Assembly (NCBI GenBank): GCA_027924645.1
Contig: BSBN01000187.1
Span: forward strand, 17,936,001 to 18,000,000
DNA length: 64,000 nt
Direction: 5' to 3'
Source of the DNA: Cunninghamia lanceolata
Lineage: Eukaryota > Streptophyta > Pinopsida > Cupressales > Cupressaceae
Shown: positions 1 to 11,460 of the stretch, in pieces
Position numbering within the stretch: position 1 is the stretch's first letter
How the letters are laid out: every line of letters begins with the position of its first letter
Notes under the pieces: model-generated
What the model saw: the letters and a program-made list of their open reading frames with translations, nothing else
The model's database searches: none
Told to the model about the DNA's origin: nothing
Made by a program: the position numbers and the translations under genes

Positions 1-308
1 CCCCAAAGATACCTTCTCTTCCATTTTCCAGAGGCTTGTCGAGACTTGAATTGTGAAGGTCGACAATCGAGATGCAGTGACATTGGTAAGATTTTATTTT
101 GTAATTCTCATAGTGAAAATATTTATCATATTGTTGAAATGTTGAAATTGATAGACCCATTGTGTATCATATTCTCTACATGAATCTTATCTAGGCAATG
201 AATGTACTTCTATGTTTTTTTTAAAAATTATCTAGCTTTTTACCTTTTTGAATTTTAACCTTATGGTCAAACCTAGATTTTATGATGGAATTAAGTGTCG
301 ATGTTACA
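1..308 (+). repeat. 3' part of the 5' LTR of E1
   Basis: The segment ends in TTACA two bases before a perfect tRNA-iMet primer-binding site, which is where an LTR should end. The LTR start lies left of the window. A donor-like GGTAAG occurs near 95-100. No second copy of this segment was found downstream. Confidence 0.65.
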
Positions 309-310
309 TA

Positions 311-322
311 TGGTATCAGAGC
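311..322 (+). other. Primer-binding site of E1 (tRNA-iMet type)
   Basis: TGGTATCAGAGC is the standard plant primer-binding site complementary to the 3' end of initiator tRNA-Met. It directly follows the LTR end and fixes the element's orientation. Confidence 0.88.
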
Positions 323-378
323 TAACGGGTTCGGCACTAAGGCTTATGAGTCCACTAAGCTAACTAAGAATCAACATT

Positions 379-807
379 ATGCGAGTAGCTAATGTCTTGA
401 TTTACTGTGCCAGGATGGTACAACTCAAGAAAACTGCAAGGAAGTCCTTCACTGGTAAAGAACGTTACCTGCAAGCTAAGCAGAAATGTCTTGCGATGAT
501 TAAGACCATCGAGAAAATGAATGATGAAAATGACATTTGGCTAGATGATACGGAAACCCTTGCCAATGCCCTGACATGACTCAAACGAATGAAAAAAGAA
601 CTCCTAGAGACATCTAGGATGGCGGCTCGAAATATGATCAATTCTTGTCCTATTAGTATACCAATGATCATGAGGGATCCCTGTATACCACCTAGAGCTA
701 AAATCATTGTACTATCATCCGATAGTGAATTTGAGGGTTATACACCCCGTGAATATGTGCCGAACAATGAATCCGAAGGTTACACCCCACTTGTAAATAT
801 TGAGTGA
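379..807 (+). pseudogene. Upstream ORF of E1 with a histone-H3-tail-like N-terminus
   Basis: About 142 codons lie between the primer site and gag, with one in-frame TGA near 577-579 (CGA-to-TGA is the simplest explanation). From the in-frame ATG at 415 the product begins MVQLKKTARKSFTGK. Histone H3 begins (M)ARTKQTARKSTGGK. The two align without gaps: H3 K4, T6, A7, R8, K9, S10, G13 and K14 are conserved. The rest is Lys-rich and then acidic, with a repeated EGYTP motif. It resembles no gag or pol domain I know. An AG dinucleotide just before the second ATG could be a splice acceptor for a donor in the LTR. Function unknown; H3 mimicry is an inference. Confidence 0.5.
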
Positions 808-986
808 AACATGAAATGTATCTATCCTCAAAGAATGTACATACTGTTGTGCAAAATATAATAAAGACAATTTTGTTTTGTGAACATCTATGGCTATCAG
901 CAAATGATATGTTATGATAATATTCTCAATGATAAATCTAAGAACTGATTAATACTTGTTAAAAGCAGGTGAGAAAACAAACAAAC

Positions 987-1955
987 ATGGATCATTCAGA
1001 ATTTAATGAGAGAGAAGATCGTTAAGGTCACAACTCTCAGGTCAACTCTACCAATAAATTGGACAGAATTCTTAATATGCTTGCCAAAACTAAGGAAAGG
1101 TTGGGCAAATTGGAAAAGAAAGTGAATGAAACTAGAAATACCGAGGGTGAAAATGAGTATTCTAATAATGCGAGTAAAAGTAGGCAACATGAACATGGCA
1201 CGACAAGTGAGAACCAGGAGGATAGTGAATCTCAAAGGGAGACAAAAGATAAACTTGCACTGGAATTATCAAAGGATATGAAAAAAATTATTCCCCCCAA
1301 ATTCGATGGAACGAAAACCAGAGATGCAGCAGAAGCTTGGCTAATTGAAATGGAGAAGTATTTTGAAATTAGAAATTATTTTGAGATTACAAAGGCAGTT
1401 TGGGGAGCATATCAGCTATCTGGAGAAGCATCCACCTGGTGGATGAACAAAAAGATGGAGCTCGATTTAAGCCCCTTGAAGGTGAAATGTAATGAATTCG
1501 TGGAACTTTTTCGAAAAAGGTGGCTGCCACAGCTTTATTTTGATCAAAAGCTAAAAGATTTCCAAAAACTCCGACAAGGTGATATGTCCGTGGTTGAATG
1601 TGCAGAGAAATTCACTAAATTGTTGAAGTATGTTCCTCAGTATCAAAAGGATGAAAGATTTTGGATAAGGAAATTTATTATGGGTCTCAATCCTCAGATT
1701 GGCGGGGAGGTAGAGGTGCACAGTCTGACCACAATGGACCAAGTTTATGAGAAAGCAATTAAGCAGGAACAGAAGATCAAATCCATTTCCACCTACCGTG
1801 AAAAGAAGCATAAGAGATTTGATAAGAACTCAAATGAGCAGACGTATAAGAAGAAGAACGATAAAGGATATGGAAACAGGAGGTACGGTAAAGGAAATCA
1901 GAAAAATAAAGGGGGATTTGGTAGTGAGCGAAGAAATGAAGACTTAGAAAAATGA
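987..1955 (+). pseudogene. E1 gag (capsid-like)
   Basis: The open frame runs from 1059, but the same frame extends back to an ATG at 987, interrupted by a single TAA near 1022 (probably an old CAA). The N-terminal part is charged and coiled-coil-like. A typical Retrotrans_gag core follows, recognisable by AEAWLIEMEKYF, the GEASTWW signature and the FRKRWLP region. The C-terminal tail is basic, rich in Lys, Arg and Gly, and probably binds RNA. A frameshift near 1945-1955 separates gag from the zinc knuckle that should be continuous with it. It would form the particle that packages element RNA. Confidence 0.85.
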
Positions 1956-2698
1956 CAATTTTAAGAGGAATGACGATGCTATGAGTAGACCATCTGAGAA
2001 GAGCGGACCAATTGGAGGTTGCTTTTCATGTGGTGGAGATCATTATGTCAACTGTTGTCCTAATAAAAAGTTGAATGGACAGCATAGGAACACGGTACTC
2101 CCTTCGCAGCAGGAAGCGTTTCAGCAAAGGATTCATGCCGCCCTTGACAATCGACAAGCTGAACATCAGATTACTCCCATTAAGATGACAGGTACTTTAT
2201 TTGGAGTCCCTGTTTCTATTTTGATTGATACTAGTGCAACAGAAAATTGTGTCATCTAGAATCTTAAGTAAATTTCCTAGAAGAGCTGGTTATATTTCAA
2301 AACCATGGACAGTTGAATATGCAAATCACACAAAGGCTCAGGTAGAGCAGTGCTTGTTTGAAGCCAAGGTTGATATTTCAAACTTTTCAACTGAGGTAAA
2401 TTTGTATGTAGCACCTTTAGGGTCCTACGATGTCATTTTAGGAATGAATTGGTTGTGGAGACATAGGGCCAAGGTGAAGTGTTTTTCTAAAACAATTGAA
2501 TGTTTAGATAATAAGGGAAATAAAGTTAATTTTCAGGGTATTCAAAGGGAAATAAAGATCAGGCCTATTTCATCAAAACAATTAAAAAGAGCTAGGCATA
2601 AAGGATGTCAACTCTTTGCAATCAAAATGGACCTGGAAGAGGAAGTTTTGGAGAAACAATCTTTTGAGGAAAAATACCCTTATTTTCGCAATTTTTGA
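1955..2698 (+). pseudogene. E1 zinc knuckle and aspartic protease
   Basis: The first part (1981-2259) has a CX2CX3HX4C zinc knuckle (CFSCGGDHYVNCC) and then the retropepsin active-site region ILIDTSATENCV. Gypsy proteases have DTGA or DSGA here, so the essential Gly is now Ser, which a G-to-A transition explains. A frameshift near 2250 moves the rest to another frame (2240-2698). That part carries the second retropepsin signature YDVILGMNWLWRH. The region ends at an in-frame TGA just before the RT. The protease would process Gag-Pol and is dead here. Confidence 0.82.
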
Positions 2699-3556
2699 GA
2701 TGTGTTTCCAGAGGAGCTACCTGGTTTGCCTCCAAAAAGAACCTTTGATTTTGCCATAGATATTAAACCAGGATCTGAGCCATTTTCTAAAGCTCTGTAC
2801 AGAATGACCACTACTGAGCTTATGGAATTGAAGGCTCAACTATAGGAGCTATTGACCAAAGGTCTAATTAGGCCAAGTGTATCACCATGGGGAGCTCCAG
2901 TTATTTTCGTCAAGAAGAAAGACAGAACCCTTAGACTGTGTATAGATTATTGTATGCTAAATAAAGCAACGATAAAGAATAAGTATCCACTGCCACGTAT
3001 TGATGATTTATTTGATCAAATAAATGGTGTTGCAATATTTTCTAAGATAGATTTGAGATTTGGCTACCATCAGTTGAGGTTAAAAGATGAAGATATTCAC
3101 AAGACTGCATTTAGAACAAGATATGGTCATTATGAGTTTACTGTGTTACCATTTGGGTTGACTAATGCACCAATCGCTTTCATGAATCTCATGAATAGTG
3201 TTTTCAGAGACTGCCTTGATAAGCTTGCTCTAGTTTTCTTGGATGATATTCTGATACATTCCAAAAATGAGGAGGAGCATAAACAACATCTTCAAATTGT
3301 TTTGCAACGTTTAAGAGAACACAAGTTTTATGCAAAACTCTCGAAATGTACTTTCTTTCAGAAAGAAGTGCAGTATTTAGGACACACTATATCCGCTGAA
3401 GGGATATCAGTTGACCCAGCAAAAATAAAGGCTATTATGGAATGGCCTGTACCTTCCAATGTCTCAGAAGTACGAAGTTTTATGGGTTTGGCCAGGTATT
3501 GTAGGAAATTTGTTCTGAATTTTTCAAGTATTGCTAGCCCAATCACTTCTTTGTAG
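2699..3556 (+). pseudogene. E1 reverse transcriptase
   Basis: The leader VFPEELPGLPP starts the RT module. One in-frame TAG near 2845 (QL*ELL, normally Gln) precedes a clean stretch with [42 protein letters not shown] and the catalytic motif VFLDDIL. These match motifs 1-6 of gypsy RT, with both Asp of the YxDD box retained. It stops at TAG 3554-3556 before RKGKRFVW, again where Gln is usual. The enzyme copies element RNA into cDNA. Confidence 0.93.
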
Positions 3557-4171
3557 AGGAAAGGAAAGCGGTTTGTATGGACAAGTGAATGTCATAAGGC
3601 ATTCGACTTATTAAAAGAAAAGTTAACAACACCAATTTTGAAAGTCCTTGATCCTGAAGGGCAATTTGAGGTTATTATTGATGCCTCTGGAGAAGGTTTA
3701 GGAGGTGTGCTTATGCAAGATGGGCGTGTAATAGCCTATGAATCAAGAAAGTTGAAAACTTATGACCAGAATTATGCCCCTCACGATTTAGAACTGGCGG
3801 CAGTGATTCACACCCTTCAAATGTGGCGACACTATTTATTGGGAAAGACTTTTATACTGAAAACAGATCATCAAAGTCTTCGTTACATATTTTCACAACC
3901 CCATCTCAATGCAAGACAAAGGAGGTGGTTAGAGCTAATATCAGATTATGATTTTGAGATTAGTTACATCAAAGGTAAGGAAAACTGAGTGGCTGATGCT
4001 CTGAGTAGAAGAAGACACATAGCTTCTATAGTCTCCATTCATGCTAATTTTAAAGATCTAGTATTGCAAGGATTATCTAGAGACGAATACTATGAACAGG
4101 TTAAGCAAGCTCTGTAAATTAATCCCAAAGATTCAAGATATGATGGATTCCATTTTGAGCCAGACAGATTA
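3557..4171 (+). pseudogene. E1 RNase H and linker to integrase
   Basis: The domain runs from KRFVWTSECHKAF through VIIDASGEGLGGVLMQDGRVIAYESRKL and YDLEL-type sequence to KTDHQSLRYIF. It ends at KGKEN*VADALSRR, with one TGA at about 3985. Acidic residues of the RNase H core (D in IDAS, E in LELAAV, D in KTDH) are visible. A further TAA near 4116 lies in the linker. It would degrade the RNA strand of the hybrid during reverse transcription. Confidence 0.88.
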
Positions 4172-5095
4172 ATGAGATTTGAGGGAAGAATCTACGTTCC
4201 TAATTCTGTAGAACTAAGAAACCTAGTATGGAAGGAAGTCCATTGTGCACCTTATTCCGAGCATCCAGGGGTAACAAAACTTTTAGCTGATGTCAAACCG
4301 CTATACTTTTGGAAAGGGATGAAAAGCGACGCTGTGAAGTTTGTGGCAAGTTGCTTGGAATGTCAAAGAGTAAAGGCAGAACACCAATATCCAGCCGGAT
4401 TGTTATACCCACATGATATCCCAGAATGGAAATGGCAAGTCGTTAGTATGGATTTTGTTCAAGGATTACCAATGTCCAGAAGTAGACATGATGCGATTTT
4501 GGTCGTAGTGGATAAACTAACCAAAGTAGCACACTTCATTCCTGGAAATTTGACAGATGGAGCTCATGTTTTGGCCCGTAAGGTTGTTCAAGAAGTGTTT
4601 AGGTTGCACAGGGTACCTGAAAAGATTATATCCGATAGAGATGCTCGAAAAACCTCCAGGTTTTGGCAAACTTTATTTTCAGCACTAGGGACTAAACTCA
4701 ATGTGAGCACTGCTTATCATCCTAAAACTGATGGACAAACAGAAAGGGTTAACCAGGTCCTAGAGGATCTACTAAGAACGTATTTCATAGATCAGCAATA
4801 CAGATGGGAGGAATATTTACCTCTTGTTGAATTTGCCTATAATAATTCCTATCATTCTGCCATTAAGATAGCACCGTTCGAAACATTATATGGAAGGAAA
4901 TGCAAAACTCCTATAAGCTGGGACAAGCTGGAAGATAGGATAAGCATTGGTCCAGAAATGCTAGTAGATATGGAAGAAAAAGTGAAAATGATTAGGAAAA
5001 GGTTGGCAGAAGCCAACGACAAGCAAAAAGTTATGCAGATCACAAACGAGTGCCTAGACAATTTTCTATTGGAGAGAAAGTTCTCTTGCGAGTGA
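4172..5095 (+). pseudogene. E1 integrase
   Basis: The N-terminal HHCC zinc domain is present (H in VHCAPYSEHPG, then CLEC). The DDE core follows, with Asp in SMDFVQG, Asp in ISDRDAR and Glu in TDGQTERVNQ. All three catalytic acids are retained. The frame ends at TGA 5093-5095 and the C-terminal part continues in the overlapping frame from 5050, so one frameshift lies near 5050-5095. The product inserts element cDNA into the genome. Confidence 0.92.
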
Positions 5096-5493
5096 AATCC
5101 CATAAAAGCTCAATCAAGTTTGGTAAATCTTCAAAGTTGGCTCCCCGATATGTGGGACCTTTTGAAGTCCTCGAGATTATCAATCTAGTGGCTTACAAAA
5201 TTGATCTACCTCCAGCCTTGTCTAAAATGCATAATGTTTTTCATGTTTCATACCTAAAGAAATATTTTGTAAGTAATGACCACATTCTTAAATGGAATTC
5301 TTTACAGGTACAGAAGCCAAGAGTGGTTGTGATCGAGCCAATCAAGGTACTCAAAATGCGTAAACTCCATTTGCGTAATCGAGAGGTCTTGCAATGCAAA
5401 ATTCAATGGCACCAATATGGCGAGGATAGCGCCACTTGGGAAGACTATAATGACATCCACCCAAAGTTTCCTTATCTTTTTCAAAAACATTAA
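5050..5493 (+). pseudogene. E1 integrase C-terminus with chromodomain
   Basis: It begins with the GPFEVLEIIN / AYKIDLPPALSKMHNVFHVSYLKK segment typical of gypsy integrase tails. It ends with a chromodomain-like stretch (VLQCKIQWHQYGEDSATWED, then a short helix to FPYLF). Chromodomains in this lineage bind methylated histone H3 and bias insertion. The aromatic cage looks only partly conserved. This is the last coding segment of E1. Confidence 0.85.
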
Positions 5494-6192
5494 TGATAGA
5501 CTATAAAAGCTTGTTTCATGTTAAAATTTTGTTTTGATAAACTCAATCATCAAGGAAGGATATATTACATCCCTTTTTTTTTATTGGATTTAGTTTTACT
5601 ACTTACTTTTGTTAATTTCATAAATAGTATAGACATGTGAATATGTTTAACTCTATGGAAAATGATGTTATGGTTAGATAGAATTGACTTTATGAAATCT
5701 TGGATTTATCACTTGAGAATGATCAATCTGATGTTATGAATTAAAAATATCTTTTCAATATGAAAATGAAATGATATGATGTAAATATGTCTCGACCAGA
5801 ATATTGGTACTCTGACCACAAATTGTATGTGAGATTGTTTTGATAGGAACAAATGGAACATGTTCTCCGTGGAACAAGAGAGAGAAGGTATCTTCAGGAA
5901 GGGAAGAATAGACTCTCGAATATCAATGGGTGTTTGCCACTGAGTATGAACATCAGGTAGTTAAACCTAGTTATCTTGAGGTAAGTATTGATTTTGGTTA
6001 ACTCTATTATAGATGAGAACGTCAAAAATTGTAAGAGTAGGTCACTCTTTCTTACGTCATTGTGGGAAAAATGATGTACTCTGTCCAGACGTCGTTGTCG
6101 TGATGAGTTTGGTCAATTGACATCTATGTCATATGATAGGTCCTGTTAAGTTGTTTGACGTAAAATGTCGACAGTAGTTCGTAGAGGGGGAG
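5494..6192 (+). other. E1 3' untranslated region ending in a purine tract
   Basis: No coding potential was seen. It ends with a purine run (GAGGGGGAGA, about 6184-6193) that resembles the polypurine tract used to prime plus-strand DNA and should abut the 3' LTR. Bases 5881-5894 are an inverted 14-bp match to bases 5-18 of the left LTR, of unknown meaning. Confidence 0.45.
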
Positions 6193-8522
6193 ATTAAAAA
6201 CTCGACCCCGGAATGTTGACCATAAACTTCGTTATTGCGGTTGTGTAGTTGTCTAATCATCGCCGTCAACGTCATTGTCGTCGTAGCATCCGACGCGCGT
6301 GTGACGTAAACAAAGTATATTCGACGTGAATGACGTCGAGAAATGGGCTGTCGTCTTGAAATGGCAAAAACAATGCCATAAATCTATGTGATTTGCAAAG
6401 TGTTATATCATCAATTGAAAATTGTAATGTTAATGTATAAATAAAATATATAGTCATATATCGATCACTAAGTGAAAAATAAAGGTTTCTATGTGTTAGT
6501 AATGGTCGGGCAATGCTCGAAAAGATTTGATAAAGGTTATTATTTATCGAAGTCACTATAAACCATAACTATATAATCATAATCCAGCTCGAACTAGAAT
6601 GATAAACGTGAGTTGAGTTCAAAAGCATCTCATGATATTGATAACCGAACTCGACAAGTATGTTATGACATGAAACTAACCTGCCACCTTTCAAAAATGC
6701 CACGACGATAAAATGTGTTGTGAGACCAAAATCATTGGGAGTGGGCTGTCGTGGAAGGCAGAGAGAGTCGAGCAAACTTAAATGCTTATCAAAAGGACAG
6801 GCTGTGAGTTAGTTAGGGTTTGGTAAAACAATTATTTCTCTTTCGCTATCCATAAGAGTAGGGGCAAGTCTGGAAAGAGGATAACGATCTTGGGATCTTA
6901 GGAGAGCACAAAAGCTAGAAAAAAGACTACATGAGTAGTAGCTGCAGAGCGAAAGAGAATTGAAACAGAAAACAAAACACAAAGGGTATTATTCAGGTTT
7001 CTATCTTTCCGTTTGTGCTCCTTTTTGTTTTTACTATATATTCATCACTGGAAAACGTGTGCCAAAAATTGAATGATGTTGAGGAGTAATAGTAACCTTT
7101 TCTGTGATAATAATGAAGGTTTTGTTTATGCTTTAATACTTATGATTTCTCTTCTATCAAATCGTAGACCTACTTCTAAAACACACGATAGAATAAAGGT
7201 AACCATTAGTTCCTATCGGCAGTATCATTCGAATTACACAGAATTATTACATAGATATCCAAGGCTCGTGAAGTCATATCCCCCTGCTATAGGAATTAAT
7301 ATTAGCTGAGAATAGAACTTGACTCTATACGAGCCATTATCGGCTGTCAGAGAGCAGGGGTTTCATAGCCACCAAATACCCAGTATCGGCCTTACGTTTG
7401 GATATTGTTGTATAACATACTTATCCATATATCTGGTCATGTTATATCAGTTAATAATTATCTTAAAGAAAAACACAAAAGTATGAGTAAACTAGTAGAA
7501 TGAATGAGAGATTAGTGTTGAAGAATATATGGTATTCACTGTGAGTCTACTTAGCCTTCCATAGATTAAAGAACCTATACAAGCTCGGTGAGTTAGAGTT
7601 ATCCCTTCTTGCTAAGAAATTAGCTTATTCTAGACCACTTTTGGGAGAGATTTAAACCGTTTTGTAACCTTATTAATTAAGCATGTGTGATGTTGCAAGG
7701 AGGGCTCTAAGAATAATATTTTGTGTGTTTCGAACATAACAAAGTAATGAGTTTTCTAAATAGACTATAGACTCTTTTTGGTCTAGAGGATAAGTTATGT
7801 CAGAAAATCCGTCACGTCGAAGAAGACTTGTCTGTGATACTTAAACTTAGGCACAAGAGATAACCCTAGTAATTCTAGGGTATTGATAAAACTTGACTCG
7901 ATAGCAAGTTAATTGATATCTTTCTTGTGACTATATCAATAGTTTAATGTTCTATCTGGAGAGGATAGTTTGAACATGGGTCAAACCCAATGGTCCACTC
8001 GAAAACTAGTAACATTAACTGACAAACCTATAAGCTAGAAATCATTCCTCAACCTCATAGGTGGAAATGACTCTGAGAGTCTAAAAGTATGCAATAAACC
8101 AAATTGTTTTGCATAAAAGCATGTTGAGCTGGAAAAGCTAAGAAAGTTATCATGATTACATAGCTGTAGGATTGCAACAAATTCGAGTCGAGTTTGGGTG
8201 GGTGAATATGATGATTGTGATGATACATCGCTAACCACCATTAAATCCTTTGGCCAAGGTAATGCACTTGCCTCTATTACTATATACTTCAACTAATTAC
8301 TGTTGAAGGTCCACGCATGGATTCTGCTAAAAAAGAAGGCCACACAAGACCTGAGAGAGAAAGCAAAATTTAAAAAATTTGCCCTTATGGCAGCTCTAAG
8401 AATTCTGATTAATTCTGTAACTATCTATGAGTCTATGAGTCTATCCTCGAACTAGCAGGCCGAAAACATTGCTATACATAAAAAGACTAAAAACAAGGAG
8501 TACTCGAGAAGCATCCAGATGA
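6193..8522. other. Non-coding region, possible remains of the E1 3' LTR
   Basis: No credible gene is present. The stretch 6193-6330 is unusually rich in CpG and TGACGT-like words, as LTR promoters can be, and TATA-like AT-rich sequence occurs near 6433-6450. The start lacks a clean TG, and I found no repeat of the left LTR, so LTR identity is only a guess. From about 7300 to 8520 nothing is recognised. Confidence 0.35.
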
Positions 8523-9128
8523 TCACATGAAATTCATTTCCTTAGCCATGTCCTGGAAGGTCTGCACCCACTCGAATTGGCCATCCACTTCCTCCAGTTG
8601 AAGCATCTTCTTCAGAAAAGCCACCGATTTCTCCACATTCTCCCTCTGCTCAATCAACGGCATGCCTTTCAAATCAAGGATGAAAGGGAAAACCTTAATT
8701 ACTTCTCCCTGATCTTGAGTCAAAGGAATGTCTCTCGGCCTTGGTACCCCAATTCCTACAAACACTGCACCCAGAATCTTCTCCAAACCCCCAAGTATCT
8801 CTGCTTTGAAAAGCTTGGTGGTTATTACCTTCGCAACCGCCTTAGAAACCCCTGCGTCTAGCAAGGAAGCGAGGAATTTGGATGATATACTGGTGTCCAC
8901 TCTATACGCCTCCCCTGCCTCCAAAAAACTATGCCCCAGAATAATCTTCACTGCTGCCAGAATGAGGTTGTTATGAAGTCATAGAACCCTCTTTAATCTT
9001 TGGTCTGTAACCCCACCTCTGAAAGCCATCTACTGCACATAGCTCTCCAATTGAATAGGGGTGTCGATACCCAAATTAACCATGCCTTCCAATGCAATTC
9101 GAACTATGAATCTTGAATTGCCCTCCAT
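8523..9128 (-). pseudogene. Unidentified plant-type protein, pseudogene
   Basis: A frame of about 201 codons reads from an ATG at 9128 to the stop at 8523, with only two internal stops (TAG and TGA near 8990-9020, where Gln and Arg codons would fit). The last 142 residues are fully open. The sequence is a balanced soluble protein with amphipathic helices (for example SKAVAKVITTKLFKAEILGG, then PRPRDIPLTQDQGEVIKVFP). No signal peptide, membrane segment or retroelement motif is visible. I do not recognise the family. No splice signals were needed, so it may be a processed copy or one exon of a longer gene. Confidence 0.4.
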
Positions 9129-9588
9129 CGACAATGCTAACCATCTTCTCTCAGAACTCTGCAAGAAGTAAATGGAGAGAATGAAATATTGTAAGGAAAA
9201 TATATTTGGTCTTAGAAGAGTCTCGAATCCCCCACCTTAATGAAGGCTCTCGAAGCAATAATCATTCGGCATGCTTCACAGGGAATATAAGTTGTCTGTT
9301 GATGCTAGGTGTCCCATCGACCTCTGCCAGCCTAAAATAGATGACTCTTCTTGCTAGAGGAGAGGAATAATGAAATGATGACTCAGATATCGCATCTCCT
9401 CGAAAACGACCCTATCACTTACTATGAGTGAATAGAGTGCCCGCCCAACCACCCCCTAAAAATATTATAATATTAGAATAATGTAATAGTATAAATATAT
9501 TATTATCGTATTTATAATATAAACATTGTTTATTATCAATCAATAATTAATTATATTATTTCATTAATATTTAAACTAAAAAATTTAT

Positions 9589-9661
9589 GGGCAAGGCCCT
9601 GTCTCGATTGGCGAGAGCTTCTTGTGGTGGTCATGAGGTCCAATCTCCCCCTCGCCCACTT
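9589..9661 (+). repeat. tRNA-like SINE head candidate
   Basis: The segment has an A-box-like part (GTCTCGATTGGCGAGAGC) and, about 25 bases on, a B-box-like GAGGTCCAATCTCC before CCCTCGCCCACTT. This spacing and the tRNA-like ends are typical of tRNA-derived SINE heads. Both boxes are degenerate, and a T-rich run follows near 9705-9715. It is not a functional tRNA gene. Confidence 0.35.
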
Positions 9662-9709
9662 GATAACCCATGTTGAATTAAAATATTAATCATGTGGAGT
9701 TGCATTTTT

Positions 9710-10740
9710 TTTTTACTTTCATTAAACTAAAATAAAGTTTTTCTTTGCTAATTAATTGTTAGTTCTAATAATTAGTTTTTAATGAAATATTTTTAATAAT
9801 TTAATTTAAATGATACAAAAAACTTATTATATTTTTTTACAAAAATTAATTCCCATAGTTAAAAACTTATTATAATTTTTTAAAGCAATTAAATCCCATA
9901 GTAAAAATCTAAAATAAAGGTCATTAAACTAAATATTTATTTTCTTTGTGGTTTTTAAAGATTGAAGAACCCTAATTTACTTTCATTAAACTAAAATAAA
10001 GTTTTTCTTTGCTAATTAATTGTTACTTCTAATAATTAGTTTTTAATAAAATATTTTCAATAATTTAATAATTTAGTCTTGGTTTTCAAATTGTTTGCTT
10101 TCATTAAACTAAAATAATTTTTTTCTTTGCTAATTAATTGTTAGTTCTAATAATTAGTTTTAAATGAAATATTTTAAATAATTTAATCGAAATGATACCA
10201 AAAACTTATTATATTTTTTTACAAGAATTAATTCCCATAGTAAAAAACTTATTATAAGTTTTTAAAGCAATTAATTGACATAGTAAAAATTTAAAACAAA
10301 GGACATTAAAGTAATATTTATTTTCTTTGTGGCTTCTAAAGATTGAAGATCCCAACCTTACTGTTAATATTAATTTATTTAATAATTTAGCCTTGGTTTT
10401 CAAAGATTTGTTTATGCAATAAGAATATTAAATCAATTATAATTTATACGTTGCTTTAAGTGCAATAATAATACGCAATGCCTAATCTTCGGCTCTATTT
10501 TCTTTTTATGTACCTTAATGCCACTGGATCACTCCCTGATGTAATTATTTTTATATGTCAGCGCTTTAATAAGTTTTTTTAACACATTCACGCTTTAATA
10601 GGTTTTGTTAACACATTCATGTCATTAATTGTTAGCTCTAATAATTAGTTTTTAATGAAAAATTTTCAATAATTTAATCTAAATGATATCAAAAACTTAT
10701 TATATTTTTTTACAAGAATTAAATTATAATTTTTTAAATA
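9710..10740 (+). repeat. AT-rich tandem repeat cluster, four partial copies
   Basis: A unit starting TTTCATTAAACTAAAATAA, followed by CTTTGCTAATTAATTGTTA and TTCTAATAATTAGTTTTTAA, recurs at about 9713, 9977, 10098 and (5'-truncated) 10622. Two copies (9713 and 10098) extend about 260-310 bp and include a Lys/Ile-rich-looking AT block and TTTATTTTCTTTGTGG. The copies differ by internal deletions. No coding role was seen. Confidence 0.75.
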
Positions 10741-11091
10741 GTCAACTCTAACTTAGACAAAAAAAAATTGACAAATTTCAACATTATTATAAAAGTTATT
10801 ATATTATCAGCATTGTTGCAAACACAACAAATTAAAACACTACTATTCATGAACATTTTGGCAGAAATTTCGCTGCTCTAGGGCTCTTGTTTAATTAGCC
10901 TACATTAACCCTAACAAAAAACTTTATCTTCCTTTTACAATATCAACACAAATATTAATATCTTAATGTCCTCATTGAACAAACATGTGCTTTTTATTAT
11001 TCAAAAACATTGTTTATTAGAGAAGATTATCTATGCTTACAGGAGCAAGCCTGCCAAACAGTTGAACTCCTGAGCTTGGAGGACACCTACA

Positions 11092-11097
11092 TTTATT
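11092..11097 (-). terminator. Candidate polyadenylation signal of the dioxygenase gene
   Basis: AATAAA on the minus strand lies about 105 bases beyond the stop codon at 11203, a reasonable distance for a plant 3' UTR. It is the nearest canonical hexamer I found. Confidence 0.4.
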
Positions 11098-11202
11098 GAA
11101 GTGTTTACTCTCTAGCTGTTTCTAATCTGGAGGGATTATCTACAGATCACAGAACCCATGGAAGCAGGTGACAGGGCAGACTTAAAGCGAGCAAACAAGT
11201 AC

Positions 11203-11460
11203 TTATATACCTGCAAATACATCAAGGAACTCAGCAAGGTTGGCTTCCTTGGAGTGTATAATGGTACCATAATTTAGCCTGTACTCAGAGTACGTATAAG
11301 GCTTGTAAAGTCGTGGGTGGTTGTCGTCCACAAGCTCTGCTGGAGCCCAAACCTTGTAATCGTTTGGAAAGTAGAAAACAGCCGCCAGGGATATGCGGTG
11401 CTTCCATCCTTTGTAAACAACCCTATGCGGTGAACTGCGGCATCTGCCATTGCTCCATGC
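11203..11460 (-). CDS. Dioxygenase exon 3 (distal His and RxS)
   Basis: It encodes residues 241-325, beginning AWSNGR directly after an ATGCAG acceptor. It contains SPHRVV, KHRISLA, the FYFPND strand and the C-terminal helix ending VFAGI. The stop is TAA at 11205-11203. A GTATAT just before the stop could be a donor, so a fourth exon is not fully excluded. Confidence 0.88.
   Translation of the reverse strand, partial: AWSNGRCRSSPHRVVYKGWKHRISLAAVFYFPNDYKVWAPAELVDDNHPRLYKPYTYSEYRLNYGTIIHSKEANLAEFLDVFAGI

Larger units (their letters stand above)
1..6192 (+). mobile_element. E1: decayed Ty3/gypsy chromovirus, left LTR cut by window edge
   Basis: The order is LTR end, tRNA-iMet primer site, upstream ORF, gag, zinc knuckle/protease, RT, RNase H, integrase and chromodomain, followed by a purine-rich tract near 6182-6192. 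This is the Ty3/gypsy chromovirus order, with integrase after RNase H. The element is not functional: there are two frameshifts in gag-protease and about half a dozen in-frame stops. A 3' LTR matching bases 1-308 was not found by eye in the following 3 kb, so the right end is uncertain and may be truncated. Confidence 0.88.

Noticed and set aside
5..5894. 14-bp inverted match between bases 5-18 and 5881-5894, read as an inverted LTR or terminal repeat.
   Set aside because: Too short, no extension on either side, and internal to the element. Likely coincidence.
6193..7030. A full 3' LTR of E1 here.
   Set aside because: No similarity to bases 1-308 and no TG start after the purine tract. Kept only as a low-confidence possibility.
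9589..9661. Functional tRNA gene.
   Set aside because: Boxes are degenerate and no cloverleaf with an anticodon loop could be drawn by eye.
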